Shown here piece by piece: positions 22,342-31,551 of a stretch of DNA of 64,000 nt. Position 1 is the first letter of the stretch; every line of letters starts with the position of its first letter. Origin of the DNA: Spiroplasma litorale (GTDB lineage: Bacteria; Bacillota_I; Bacilli_A; Mycoplasmatales; Mycoplasmataceae); contig NZ_CP012357.1 in the NCBI RefSeq assembly GCF_001267155.1, positions 434,001 to 498,000 of the forward strand. Direction: 5' to 3'. A program made the position numbers and the translations under genes. The notes beneath the pieces were generated by a model. It had not been told where the DNA came from. It saw only the letters and a program-made list of their open reading frames with translations, and ran no database searches.

Positions 22342-23886
22342 ATGAATAAACAAAAAACAAAAAACAAAAAATTATTTTCTATTAGTCAAGAGACTAAAAA
22401 TAGAATGAAAACTTTTTTGCAAAAACTATCATCTTCATTTGGCTTTGTTATAATACTTATGCCAATTTTTGGTCTTTTTTATTCTATAGGTTCTTTATTT
22501 GATGAAAATACAGCAGGTTTATTATTTAAAAGAATGGGGACAATTTTATTCTCAAACATAGGTTTGTGATTTTGTTTGGCAATAATAATTGGTTTTACAA
22601 ATAATAAAGGTGCTGCAGTCTATAGTGGAATAATTTCTTATTTTGTATTTAATTTATTTATATCTGTTTTTATTTGAAAAAATAACGAAAAAACATTTAC
22701 TGTTTGATTTTGAAAAGAACTAGAAACAAAAATTTATTTGACTGAATTTTTATTTGGTAAGTTTCAAACATTTAACACAGGTGTAGTTGGTGGAATTGCA
22801 ATTGGGTCTTTAATTACATTTATTTATAATAAATATAAAGATCAAAATCTAATCAAGAGTTTATCTTTTTTTTCAAAAGAAAAATTTGTGATTTTATTAA
22901 CTCCATTTGTATCTATTATATTAGCTTCGTTATTTATCATAATTTGACCAATAATTGGGTATTTAATGATGTGAATTGGTAAAGGTGTTTCGAAATCTCC
23001 AATAGGTTTAGATGCGTTTATTTTTAGAACAGTTCAAAGAATGTTAATTCCTTTTGGTTCAAGTTTATTATGACAAGCTCCTATGTGATATAGTTCAATT
23101 GGTGGTAATGTAAATGATTATGAGCTGCCTTTACTAGCAGAGTATATTTATAGAACAAATCCAAATCTTACAAATGATTCAATAAATAAAATAAAAGATG
23201 CAATTGAAAATTTTAAAGATTTTAATAACTTTATAGACTATTTAAAATCAAACTTATCTTCAGAAATAAACAATATATTTGAAATTGAAAGTAATTGAAA
23301 AAACGAATTTGAAACATTTTCAAAATTAGAAGGAGATCAATTTTTATCTTATGCCGCATTAACAAATAATTATATTACGATTAATGATTGCTGGAACGTG
23401 GGTCTTAGATTTTCTAGATTTATAACTGGTGGATATGTTAATTCAATGTTCACACTTCCAACTATTGCATTAGTATTATTATTAAATGAAAAAAAAGGTG
23501 AAAGACGCAAAGAAATGGGTGTTTATATAACTGCTGCACTAACTGCATTTTTGCTTGGTATTACAGAACCTATTGAATATATGTTTTGCTACACAGTTCC
23601 ATTATTCTTTTTCACCATTTATGCGCCTTTTAACGGAATAGTTGCAATGTTTACATCAATTTTTAAAGTTAAAATTGGAACCATGTTTTCTACTGGATTG
23701 TTTGATTTTACATTAAGCGGTATTATACCAAGTGTCAACAACCAATCAACAAATATTTGAATACTACCAATTATTGGTATTTTATCTTCAATAACAATGT
23801 TTTTTATATCATATTATTATTTTAAATATAATAAAAATAAAAAAGATAAAATTGAAAAAATAAATTTAAAATTAGATCAAAATTAA
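22342..23886 (+). CDS. Stand-alone PTS EIIC component, glucose family-like (514 aa)
   Basis: Membrane channel of a sugar phosphotransferase system. The order matches glucose/N-acetylglucosamine-type EIIC: an N-terminal amphipathic region with SSFGFVIILMPIFGLFYSIGSLF, then several transmembrane helices, TGGYVNSMFTLPTIAL and the conserved GITEPIEY at residues 406-413. About 95 residues (255-353) form an unusual soluble loop before GLRFSRF. No IIB or IIA domain is attached. There is no good ribosome-binding site; ATG 22342 or GTG 22333 could be the start. Its stop touches the stop of coaBC with no bases between. About ten TGA codons are Trp. Confidence 0.85.
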
Positions 23887-25056
23887 TTATACTAGTTGAT
23901 TTATTTTTTGTAATATTATGTCTGCAACTTCACTTTTTTTTAACTTTTCAAATTCATAGATATCATTTGATTTTGTTAATATTTTAATTTTGTTATATTC
24001 AGAGTCTAACGTATCTACTAAATTAATAACAATCATATCTAATTTTTTTTCGATTAATTTATTTTTTGCTTTATCGATATCAAAATCATTTGCTAATGAA
24101 AAACCTACAAGAAATTGATTTTGTTTAATTTTAGATAACTCTTTTAAAACATCAATTGATTCTTTAAGACTGATTTTATCAAAATTTTTGTTATCTCTTT
24201 TTTCAATTTTTCCTTGATAAACTTCACAAACTTCATAATCAGTTAAAGCAGCGCAACAAATAACAATATCTGAACTATTATAATATTTCATCATTTGTTC
24301 CAACATTTCTACATTTGTATTTGCATATATATTATTTTCATTTTGAGTAATGTTAAGGTCATTATCTCCAAAAACACTAATAATATTATTGCATTTATTA
24401 TAAAGTTTTTTTACAATTTCATAACCCATCTTACCACTAGATGAGTTTGTAATATAACGAACTTTATCTATATAACTTCTAGTTCTACCGAAGTTAATTA
24501 AGATATTCTTATTTTTTAAATTATTATAATCTTTAAAGTATTTATCTACAATTTCCAAAACTTCAATTGGTTCATGGGCTCTACCGATTCCATAATCGCC
24601 GCTTGCTAGTCTACCATATTTAGGTTCGTATCAAAATACATTTGAGAGATTGGACAAGTATTTCTTATTCTTTTCTAATGTTTTGTTAGTATACATATTT
24701 GTATTCATGCTCGGAAACAATAAACAATCAAATTTACATACTGCAAAAAGTAGGGAAGCTAAATCATCACTAATTCCTGATGAAACTTTACCAATATAAT
24801 TATAAGTAGCTGGATAAACAACATTTAAATCACTGTTAAACGCTATTTTAATATGATCTGCATAATGGTGATTATCTTCATAAAATTCTTTATCAAATAT
24901 ATCATCATATGTGTTGATATTGTTAAATTTGACAAATTTATGAGCGTTTTTAGTCATAATTACATTAACTTTATATTTTTTACTTAATAAATCATATAAA
25001 TGATTAGATTTGCTAGCAGCTATTCCCCCAGTTATAATCAAATTTATTACTTTCAT
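23887..25056 (-). CDS. coaBC: CoaBC bifunctional coenzyme A enzyme with altered CoaC motif (389 aa)
   Basis: Phosphopantothenoylcysteine synthase and decarboxylase. The CoaC half (residues 1-165) has ITGGIAASKSNHL, the His in YADHIKIA, PATYNYIGKVSSGISDDLAS and PSMNTNMY. The conserved ACGD motif reads ASGD, with Ser152 replacing the catalytic Cys. The CoaB half has NFGRTRSYIDKVRYITNSSSGKMG and VGFSLAND-like blocks. The start ATG 25056 follows AAGAGGTAACA. TGA-Trp occurs at the Trp before the motif. It is convergent with the PTS gene and divergent from rpsU. Confidence 0.88.
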
Positions 25057-25127
25057 TTGTTACCTCTTTAATAATGCTATTTTATACCTTATTTTACAAA
25101 TATTTTTAAATAATTTATAAAAAAATA

Positions 25128-25156
25128 TAGACATATTCATAATAGTTATTTATAAT
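25128..25156 (+). promoter_or_regulatory. Strong promoter of rpsU
   Basis: TAGACA (25128-25133), a 17-base spacer and TATAAT (25151-25156). One of the closest matches to consensus in the window. Confidence 0.75.
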
Positions 25157-25182
25157 TTAATTGTATTGGAGTTGAATAATAA

Positions 25183-25347
25183 ATGGCAAGTGTTGTTGTA
25201 AAAGAAGGAGAGCCTATTGAGAAAGCTCTTAAGCGTTTCCAAAAAGTAGCTGCTGCAAATAAATCAGAAGCTAGAAAACGTGAATATCACTTAAGTAAAA
25301 AAGAAAAACGCATTTACAAACAAAATCAAAATAAAAAATTTGGATAA
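25183..25347 (+). CDS. rpsU: 30S ribosomal protein S21 (54 aa)
   Basis: Small basic ribosomal protein. The translation begins MASVVVKEGEPIEKALKRFQ and continues with SEARKREYHLSKKEKR, the S21 pattern of acidic N-terminus and Arg/Lys-rich helix. The start ATG 25183 follows TTGGAG. It is short enough to be missed by a 60-residue cutoff. The stop codon lies inside the loop of the terminator hairpin. Confidence 0.93.
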   Translation: MASVVVKEGEPIEKALKRFQKVAAANKSEARKREYHLSKKEKRIYKQNQNKKFG

Positions 25348-25364
25348 TTCCAAATTTTTTATTT
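25334..25364 (+). terminator. Intrinsic terminator overlapping rpsU stop
   Basis: AAAAAATTTGGA and TTCCAAATTTTTT flank TAA, the stop codon itself; T-rich sequence follows. On the minus strand the same stem also ends in a U run. Confidence 0.8.
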
Positions 25365-25469
25365 TTATATAATAAATAGTAAAAGAAAAAAATAAATTTA
25401 TTTAGTACTTTATTAAAAATCTCAACTAATATATAATTAATTTAAGCATTAATTTGAGAGGAAAATAAT

Positions 25470-26069
25470 ATGGGAACTGAAAATCAAATGTTTGATTCAA
25501 ATATTGAATTTAGCGATAGTGTTGGAACTAAAAGTGACACAAAATTAAAAGCTGTAAAAAGACCAGCTATTTTAGCTGATAATTTTAGTAAGGTTGATTT
25601 GATAAAACAATCAAGAGTATTGATGTCAAGTAAAAAAGGTAAGGCAAATATTAATGAATTACCCGCTGGTGTTAGAGTATCAATAAAAAATAAAGAAAGA
25701 ATTGAAAAGATTCTTAATACTAAAGATCATAGTTCAACAGAAGAGATTAGAAAAAAACTTTATATAGAAGGTAAACCTTTAAACAAAAAAAGAGCAGAAG
25801 AATTAAGAGAGGAAAGAATCTCGTTTTTTCAAAAAAACATTAATAAAAGTAAATCAGGTCATCTTGACAAAATGCCAGATTTTTCAAAACCTGTAGCAAT
25901 TAAAAAAACAGCAGTAAAATCTTTAAAAGAACTAAAAATGGAAGAGATTAATAATATTGCAAAATCAGTTAAAAAAACTACAAAGTCTAATACTTCTGCT
26001 AAACCAAAAACTTCAGCAACCACTAAGACAACAAAAAATGCTTCTGCAAAGTCATCAAAATCAAAATAA
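25470..26069 (+). CDS. Unknown protein with basic Lys/Ser/Thr-rich tail (199 aa)
   Basis: The start ATG 25470 follows GAGAGGAAA. The first 120 residues are charged and mostly helical, without a recognised domain. The last 55 residues are low-complexity Lys, Thr, Ser and Ala (KKTTKSNTSAKPKTSATTK and on), similar in composition to histone H1-like or nucleoid-binding tails; DNA or RNA binding is therefore a guess. A TATAAT at 25432-25437 gives a likely promoter. It has its own terminator. Confidence 0.75.
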   Translation: MGTENQMFDSNIEFSDSVGTKSDTKLKAVKRPAILADNFSKVDLIKQSRVLMSSKKGKANINELPAGVRVSIKNKERIEKILNTKDHSSTEEIRKKLYIEGKPLNKKRAEELREERISFFQKNINKSKSGHLDKMPDFSKPVAIKKTAVKSLKELKMEEINNIAKSVKKTTKSNTSAKPKTSATTKTTKNASAKSSKSK

Positions 26070-26077
26070 TTTTTTAT

Positions 26078-26113
26078 AAAAACTCTTTCGAAAAAATGGA
26101 AAGAGTTTTTTTA
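26078..26113 (+). terminator. Intrinsic terminator
   Basis: AAAACTCTTTC and GAAAGAGTTTT arms followed by seven T, after the basic-tailed protein. Confidence 0.85.
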
Positions 26114-26224
26114 TTTAAAAATTATTTCATTTTATAAAATTAATTCCAAAGTTAGTTACTAATATTTTATAAAATTATTCATATGTTATTATTACCGTAG
26201 CCATTAAGGCAATGGAGGAAACTA

Positions 26225-27334
26225 ATGAAAAAATTATTAGGTTTATTAGCGGCTACTGGTTTGATTGCAACAACTAGTGCAACAGTTGTGTCATGTGGGG
26301 AAACAGATAAAACTGATTTATCATCTTTATCAAAAAAAGATTTAGGAGATATTAATGGTGAAGGAGAAAAACCTTCAATTTCAGATATAGTTAGTGCTAT
26401 AAATAGCAAAAACTCAGGATATGGATTAAAATCTTCAGACGTAGAATTTGAAGGAGAAGTAACTGTTTTAAAAGCAAAAATAAAAGCAAAAGCAGACTCT
26501 GAAAAATTCACAGGTAGTGTTGAAGTGAATTATAATTATTCAAAAAAAAGTGAGTCAACACCCGAAGCTACAAAATTATCAGATATAATCAAAAAAACTG
26601 ATTTAGGAACAATTAAAGTAGCTGATGCACAAAAAGCACCTTCACTTGAAGAAGTTTATAATGCAATTAAAACTGCAAACTCAACTACAATTGGTAAATT
26701 AACAAAAGATGATCTTAAATTTAGTGGTGAAGCAAAAACTACTGAAGCAACAGTTACAAATGCAAATGATAAATTTACAGGTTCAATTAAAGTAACTTAT
26801 AAATTAGAAAATAAAGAAGCAGAAGCTACAAAATTATCAGATATAATCAAAAAAACTGATTTAGGAACAATTAAAGTAGCTGATGCACAAAAAGCACCTT
26901 CACTTGAAGAAGTTTATAATGCAATTAAAACTGCAAACTCAACTACAATTGGTAAATTAACAAAAGATGATCTTAAATTTAGTGGTGAAGCAAAAACTAC
27001 TGAAGCAACAGTTACAAATGCAAATGATAAATTTACAGGTTCAATTAAAGTAACTTATAAATTAGAAAATAAAGAAGCAGAAGCTACAAAATTATCAGAT
27101 ATAATCAAAAAAACTGATTTAGGAACAATTAAAGTAGCTGATGCACAAAAAGCACCTTCACTTGAAGAAGTTTATAATGCAATTAAAACTGCAAACTCAA
27201 CTACAATTGGTAAATTAACAAAAGATGATCTTAAATTTAGTGGTGAAGCAAAAACTACTGAAGCAACAGTTACAAATGCAAATAGCAAATTTACAGGTTC
27301 AATTAAAGTAACTTATAAATTAGAAAATAAATAA
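26225..27334 (+). CDS. Repeat lipoprotein, spiralin-like (369 aa)
   Basis: Surface lipoprotein: the signal peptide ends in ATVVSC with Cys24. The mature part is four copies of one module of about 86 residues. The first (residues about 34-113) is diverged. The other three are almost identical and each contains LSDIIKKTDLGTIKV, PSLEEVYNAIKTA, LTKDDLKFSGE and KFTGSIKVTY. The alternation of short strands and a helix resembles spiralin by eye; that assignment is tentative. GGAGG at 26214-26218 precedes the ATG. An inverted repeat CCATT/AATGG (26201-26215) overlaps the ribosome-binding site. A strong terminator follows. Confidence 0.85.
   Translation: MKKLLGLLAATGLIATTSATVVSCGETDKTDLSSLSKKDLGDINGEGEKPSISDIVSAINSKNSGYGLKSSDVEFEGEVTVLKAKIKAKADSEKFTGSVEVNYNYSKKSESTPEATKLSDIIKKTDLGTIKVADAQKAPSLEEVYNAIKTANSTTIGKLTKDDLKFSGEAKTTEATVTNANDKFTGSIKVTYKLENKEAEATKLSDIIKKTDLGTIKVADAQKAPSLEEVYNAIKTANSTTIGKLTKDDLKFSGEAKTTEATVTNANDKFTGSIKVTYKLENKEAEATKLSDIIKKTDLGTIKVADAQKAPSLEEVYNAIKTANSTTIGKLTKDDLKFSGEAKTTEATVTNANSKFTGSIKVTYKLENK
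26564..27334 (+). repeat. Three tandem 258-bp repeats in a lipoprotein gene
   Basis: Unit starts at 26564, 26822 and 27080, an exact period of 258 bases (86 codons); the last unit is cut by the stop codon. Comparing by eye, units 1 and 2 are identical and unit 3 differs at one place (AATGAT to AATAGC, near 27281). Such identity means recent duplication or ongoing conversion. Confidence 0.95.
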
Positions 27335-27342
27335 TTAATAAC

Positions 27343-27377
27343 AAAATCTGCAACTAAATTAATTGCAGATTTTTTTT
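27343..27377 (+). terminator. Intrinsic terminator
   Basis: AAAATCTGCAA (27343-27353) and TTGCAGATTTT (27363-27373) followed by a T run. Confidence 0.85.
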
Positions 27378-27409
27378 GTACCTAATTTAGTTTTCGTAGT
27401 TCAAAGTAT

Positions 27410-27440
27410 TATAATTAATTTATAAGTTATTAACTTATAA
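27410..27440 (+). promoter_or_regulatory. -10 box and palindrome upstream of aldo/keto reductase
   Basis: TATAAT lies at 27410-27415. Right after it, TTATAAGTT and AACTTATAA flank ATT, making a perfect 21-base palindrome at 27420-27440, ending just before the AAGGAGG ribosome-binding site. It could be an operator over the transcription start, or an mRNA hairpin. Confidence 0.55.
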
Positions 27441-27451
27441 AGGAGGATTGT

Positions 27452-28276
27452 ATGATTAATATTTTAAATGAAAAATATATTATGAATAATAATTTGGAAA
27501 TACCAAAAGTTGGTTTAGGAACTTATAAACTAACTAACGAACTAGAAGGAGTTGAATTAATAAAAGCTGCAATAACAGCAGGTTATAGACTCATTGATAC
27601 TGCAAAAGTATATGAAAATCATAAAATTATTGCAAGAGCAATTAAAGAATGTGATGTAAAAAGAAAAGATTTATTTATAACTTCAAAAATATGAAATAAA
27701 GATCATAAATATGAGGATGCAAAATTAGCTATAGATACAATTTTAAATGAGCTTGAATTAGACTATATTGATTTGATATTAGTTCATTGACCTACAAAGT
27801 ATAGAAATGAATGTTATAAGGCTTTAGAAGAAGCAGTTGAAGAAGGGAAAGTTAAATCTATAGGTGTTAGTAATTATCAAAAGCATCATATTGAAGAATT
27901 AATTTCCATTTGTAAAATAAAACCAGTTATTAATCAAATAGAACTACATCCAGCTTTAAGGAATCAAGAAGTAGTAAATACATGTAAAAAGCATAATATA
28001 TTGGTTGAATCATGAGGTACTATGATAAGAGGTAAATGTTTTGAAATCGAACAAATAAAAAAACTTGCATTAAAGTATAACAAAAGCGAACCACAAATTT
28101 GCTTAAGATGAGCTTATCAAAATGGTTATGTAATAATACCTAAAACTTCTAAACCTTCAAGAGTTGTAGAAAATACAATGATTTATGATTTTCAGTTAAA
28201 CGATGAAGATATTGATCTTATAAATAGTATTAATGAGTTTAGAGATGGTCCAGATCCAGATAACTTTAATTTTTAA
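27452..28276 (+). CDS. Aldo/keto reductase (274 aa)
   Basis: NADPH-dependent carbonyl reductase of the AKR family. The catalytic tetrad is intact: Asp49 and Tyr54 in LIDTAKVYEN, Lys79 in ITSKIW and His112 in LVHWP. The family signature GVSNYQKHHIEEL lies near residues 139-151, with NQIELHPALRNQE and IIPKTSKPSR later. Length is typical. The start ATG 27452 follows AAAGGAGG. Trp is encoded by TGA throughout. It is a single gene behind its own promoter and palindrome. Confidence 0.93.
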
Positions 28277-28316
28277 TATTTCTTTAGATATTATATAATA
28301 ATAGTGGAGGGAAAAA

Positions 28317-28751
28317 ATGAAAAAAATATTAGGATTATTAGGAACAGTTGGCATTATATCAACAACTACATCAAGCATTATTTCGTGTGGTAGCGATGAT
28401 GTTGAAGGATATAAAACTACTGAAAATAAAGTATATACAAATAAAAATGACCTTAACAGTTTAGAAGATCAAATCTCAGTTTTTTTTATTATTGGTAATA
28501 ATAATTTTACAGATAAAGAATATGTATTTGAGGTAAAGGCAGAAAAAGAAAATGTTGAAGTAAATTATTTTAAACTTAAAAATCTATCAAAAAGATCAAA
28601 TGATTATAGAATCTATTCAGCAGATTTGGTTATAGAAGTCTTAGAGAGCAATCAAAAACCAAGCAAAAACGATAAATTTAATATTAAGTTTTGTGTTAAA
28701 GATAGTACAAATTACTTCGGTAACTTTGAACTAGTTTTTACAGGCGAATAG
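28317..28751 (+). CDS. Small lipoprotein, paralogue 1 (144 aa)
   Basis: The signal peptide ends in SSIISC with Cys24. The 120-residue mature domain is beta-rich by pattern. It shares an arrangement with the next gene: YKTTENKVYTNKNDL here against YKVNVYQDKDDF, then VFFIIGNNNF against FMIIVGNDYY. Function unknown. ATG 28317 follows GTGGAGGG. Confidence 0.82.
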   Translation: MKKILGLLGTVGIISTTTSSIISCGSDDVEGYKTTENKVYTNKNDLNSLEDQISVFFIIGNNNFTDKEYVFEVKAEKENVEVNYFKLKNLSKRSNDYRIYSADLVIEVLESNQKPSKNDKFNIKFCVKDSTNYFGNFELVFTGE

Positions 28752-28761
28752 GGGGATAATG

Positions 28762-29217
28762 ATGAAAAAAATTATAGGTTTATTAGCAACTACTAGTTTA
28801 ATAGCTTCAACTACTACAGCTGTTGTTTCTTGTGGTGATGAAGAATCTGGATTTACAACTTATAAAGTTAACGTATACCAAGATAAAGATGATTTCATAG
28901 GAAAAACTGATAAAATTAATTTTATGATTATAGTTGGAAATGACTATTATGCAAATAGCGAACAAGAATTTAAATTAATGTTTCAAGGTTCGGTAAAAGG
29001 TGATGATAATTGAGTGAATTATTCAATGAATCCGTTTGTATCAAGTAAAATTTCAAAAAAAGATGATAACAATAGGATTTACATGGGTCAAATATATTTT
29101 AATCCAAATCCTTCTGAAGATGATAAACCAGAACAATATCAAAAATATAAAGTAAGTTTTAGCGTAGAAAATTCATATGAACTTGATTCATTTCAATTTA
29201 ATTACAAAGAAAAATAA
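28762..29217 (+). CDS. Small lipoprotein, paralogue 2 (151 aa)
   Basis: The signal peptide ends in TAVVSC with Cys24 when counted from ATG 28762. That start is preferred to ATG 28759 because it has the better spacing from the GGGGG ribosome-binding site. It is a diverged tandem paralogue of the preceding lipoprotein, separated by 10 bases and so co-transcribed. TGA 29011-29013 is Trp. No recognised domain. Confidence 0.82.
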
Positions 29218-29285
29218 GATATTTTAAATTGACATCTAGATTAAGAGATACCTATAACGGTTAGACTTATTTTAGGTGTTTTTAT

Positions 29286-29316
29286 TTGTAAAAGAGCCCT
29301 TAAAATATGATATAAT
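29286..29316 (+). promoter_or_regulatory. Extended -10 promoter
   Basis: TGATATAAT at 29308-29316 is an extended -10 box. TTGTAA at 29286-29291 is a possible -35 with a 19-base spacer, slightly long. It serves the gene at 29346. Confidence 0.6.
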
Positions 29317-29345
29317 ATATAAGTTATTTTATTAAGGAGAAATTT

Positions 29346-29729
29346 ATGAATAGTGGGAAATTAATTATTTTATCTTCATCTGCGTTTATTGCACTTGTTG
29401 GTTTTATTGAACTTCTAATCACATTATTTTTAGGCGGTAAATTATCTGTTGTAATTCCATTGGTAATTGGTGGATTATTAATTATTACTGCTGCTATGGT
29501 AAATATATTATTCTGTTTTAGACAAGTGGTAAAAATTAAAGCATCTTTAATTTTATCATTTGTTTATACAATAGTAGTATTAATTTTATTTATCACATAT
29601 CCATTGGTTGTTGATTTTTCAATGAATACAATTTATGTTTATAGTACAATTCTAGTATTCACAATTATATTCTTTACAGTTTTAGTTATTACTAACTTTA
29701 GTGAAAGAATTAAAGGGTTAGAATATTAG
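29346..29729 (+). CDS. Four-helix membrane protein, unknown (127 aa)
   Basis: The start ATG 29346 follows TAAGGAGAAA. Four hydrophobic helices (about residues 7-30, 36-58, 68-88 and 95-118), short loops and no motif recognised. Single-gene transcript: its own promoter upstream and a clean terminator 3 bases after the stop. Confidence 0.75.
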   Translation: MNSGKLIILSSSAFIALVGFIELLITLFLGGKLSVVIPLVIGGLLIITAAMVNILFCFRQVVKIKASLILSFVYTIVVLILFITYPLVVDFSMNTIYVYSTILVFTIIFFTVLVITNFSERIKGLEY

Positions 29730-29732
29730 TAT

Positions 29733-29757
29733 AAACCAAGCTTGCTTGGTTTTTTTG
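29733..29757 (+). terminator. Intrinsic terminator
   Basis: AAACCAAG (29733-29740) and CTTGGTTT (29745-29752) followed by more T. Confidence 0.88.
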
Positions 29758-29802
29758 TCTTAAAGTATAAAATATATTTAATATTAAAAGGATATTTTAG
29801 TT

Positions 29803-30414
29803 ATGGATATTAAATTATTAGAAGATTTTATCTCTAAAAAAGGGATTTATAAGTTGTTTAATAAAGCTTTATTAAAAGACTTTTTAACAATAAATGAAAA
29901 TGATATTTTTTTCGAAGATAAAGTAATTGAATGTTCAAAAAATTATGCGGAAAAAACTCTTAGTAAAATTAAAAAAACTATTAATATTAAAATTGAAATA
30001 AGTGAATTAATGGACATGTTAAGTTTTGAGTTTTATTCTGATACTGAGTTTTTAGTAAAAAAAATAAATAATGAGGACGAAATTAAATCTTTTATTGTTA
30101 GCGTAATAAAAGGAAAAGAAAAAAATATTAATAATATTTATTTAGAAGGAAGTGCAAGAGTTTGATTGCTTAAAAAAATTGACCTTAGTAAAGAGATTGT
30201 TAATAGAAATATAAAAAATTTATCTAGTAATATTTTTTTGTCAAAAGAATCAAAAATAATAAATGAATTATATAACATTAACAAACTATCATATGATAAA
30301 AAATATGTTACTGTAGATATAATAGATTCAACAAATAAAATTGCAAAAATTAGGCCTTGCAACGGATTTAATGGCCCTTATTATTTGAATGAAGAAATTA
30401 TTGTTAATTTCTAA
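29803..30414 (+). CDS. Unknown soluble protein (203 aa)
   Basis: The start ATG 29803 follows AAAAGGA; the stop is TAA 30412-30414. No signal peptide or membrane helix. Lys, Ile and Asn rich, predicted mostly helical; the end TNKIAKIRPCNGFNGPYYLNEEI looks like a small beta segment. TGA 30163-30165 is Trp. Its last 11 bases overlap the end of the convergent GDSL gene. Confidence 0.65.
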
Positions 30415-31501
30415 TTATATTTAACTCTTCTTTTATTTGATCTTTTCCATTTAATCAAAGCTCACAAATTTTATTAAATATTTTAATACCCATAAATTGA
30501 TGCACATATCTTGTTGGGTGTACATTATCAATATAAAAAAAGTCATCTAAATTTACATTTTCAATTTTTTTAATTGTAGTATTATGGTTTGTATAAATTT
30601 TATTCTTATTATCATAAATTAATTTATCTACACCATAGTTATTTAATGTATTAACTTCTCTATTAAAAGTTTTTCTATATAATTTTGAATATTCATCAAC
30701 TAATGAACCAAAATTTTTATATAAATCAAATACTTCAATTTTATCTTTATACTTATTTTTTAACAAGTCGATAGTATTCATTATTTTATTGTAAAAATAA
30801 TCACAAATACAATTAATAAATTCCATCTCTTTCTCATTTTTGTTTATAAAACTTGAAAATTCAGTAACTTCACCATATTCGTTTAACTCACCACCTTGTA
30901 TCAAAGGTAATAATCTTATATCTGAAACTGTTGTATATAACACGCAAGCACCCTTGCTCATTACTTTTTCTAAAGAAATATTTATACCAGATATTGCTAA
31001 GTCAATTATATTTTTTGCACCTTCAAAATTTTTTTCTTTCAAACCTTTTTGGATTGCATCTAAGATATCATTACCACCAATTTCAAATATTATTAATCCA
31101 TTCTCATCAATACTATTTTATTCTATTAATGAATCAGTTTGAGAATTTAAATCTGCACTCATTTTTTTATCAATAATATTGATTTCGTTAAATGAAATCG
31201 AAATATCTCTATGTGATCTTGCACCACCAATAGCATAATTTCTGCCATTAATATTATCTTCGTTTAAAAACATTGCTCCGCCTGGTTTCATTGGCGAATC
31301 AAATCCTAAATAATAATTAACTCATTCTACAGCGCTTGTTCTATTTGAATATGAAGGATAATTATTAGAAATTTCAAAATTCCCCCCAAATTCATATTTA
31401 ATTTTGTTTTTTGTTTTATTCAAAATAACTTGTGCAATACTTTTATAACCTCCAGCATCACTTAAACTGTTACCTAAAACATAAAAATTTTTGAATTTCA
31501 T
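30404..31501 (-). pseudogene. GDSL/SGNH hydrolase interrupted by an in-frame TAA
   Basis: Reading from ATG 31501 (after AAGGAGAATT) gives a GDSL-type lipase or esterase of about 365 residues. Block I is VLGNSLSDAGGY with Ser12 (Asn in place of the usual Asp), block III is IFEIGGND near residue 142, and block V is DNVHPTRYVHQF near the C-terminus. Codon 128 (plus-strand 31118-31120, TTA) is a TAA stop in mid-domain, between SLIE and NSIDENG. The surrounding frame is otherwise intact. A TGA-Trp changed to TAA by one transition is the simplest reading. A sequencing error is possible. No signal peptide is obvious. Confidence 0.75.
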
Positions 31502-31519
31502 ATAATTCTCCTTAGATAG

Positions 31520-31551
31520 AACACTAATAATATTAACAAATTATTAGTGTT
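31520..31551 (-). promoter_or_regulatory. Hairpin in the leader of the GDSL gene
   Basis: A perfect 12-base stem, AACACTAATAAT (31520-31531) and ATTATTAGTGTT (31540-31551), sits just upstream of the GDSL ribosome-binding site on the minus strand. A third partial copy AAAACACTAAA lies at 31557-31567, which would permit an alternative pairing. Confidence 0.5.

Noticed and set aside
26564-27334. CRISPR-like array
   Set aside because: The units are long (258 bases), contiguous and coding; there are no spacers.
30166-30414. Separate gene starting at 30166
   Set aside because: It is the continuation of the 29803 frame after a TGA-Trp codon.
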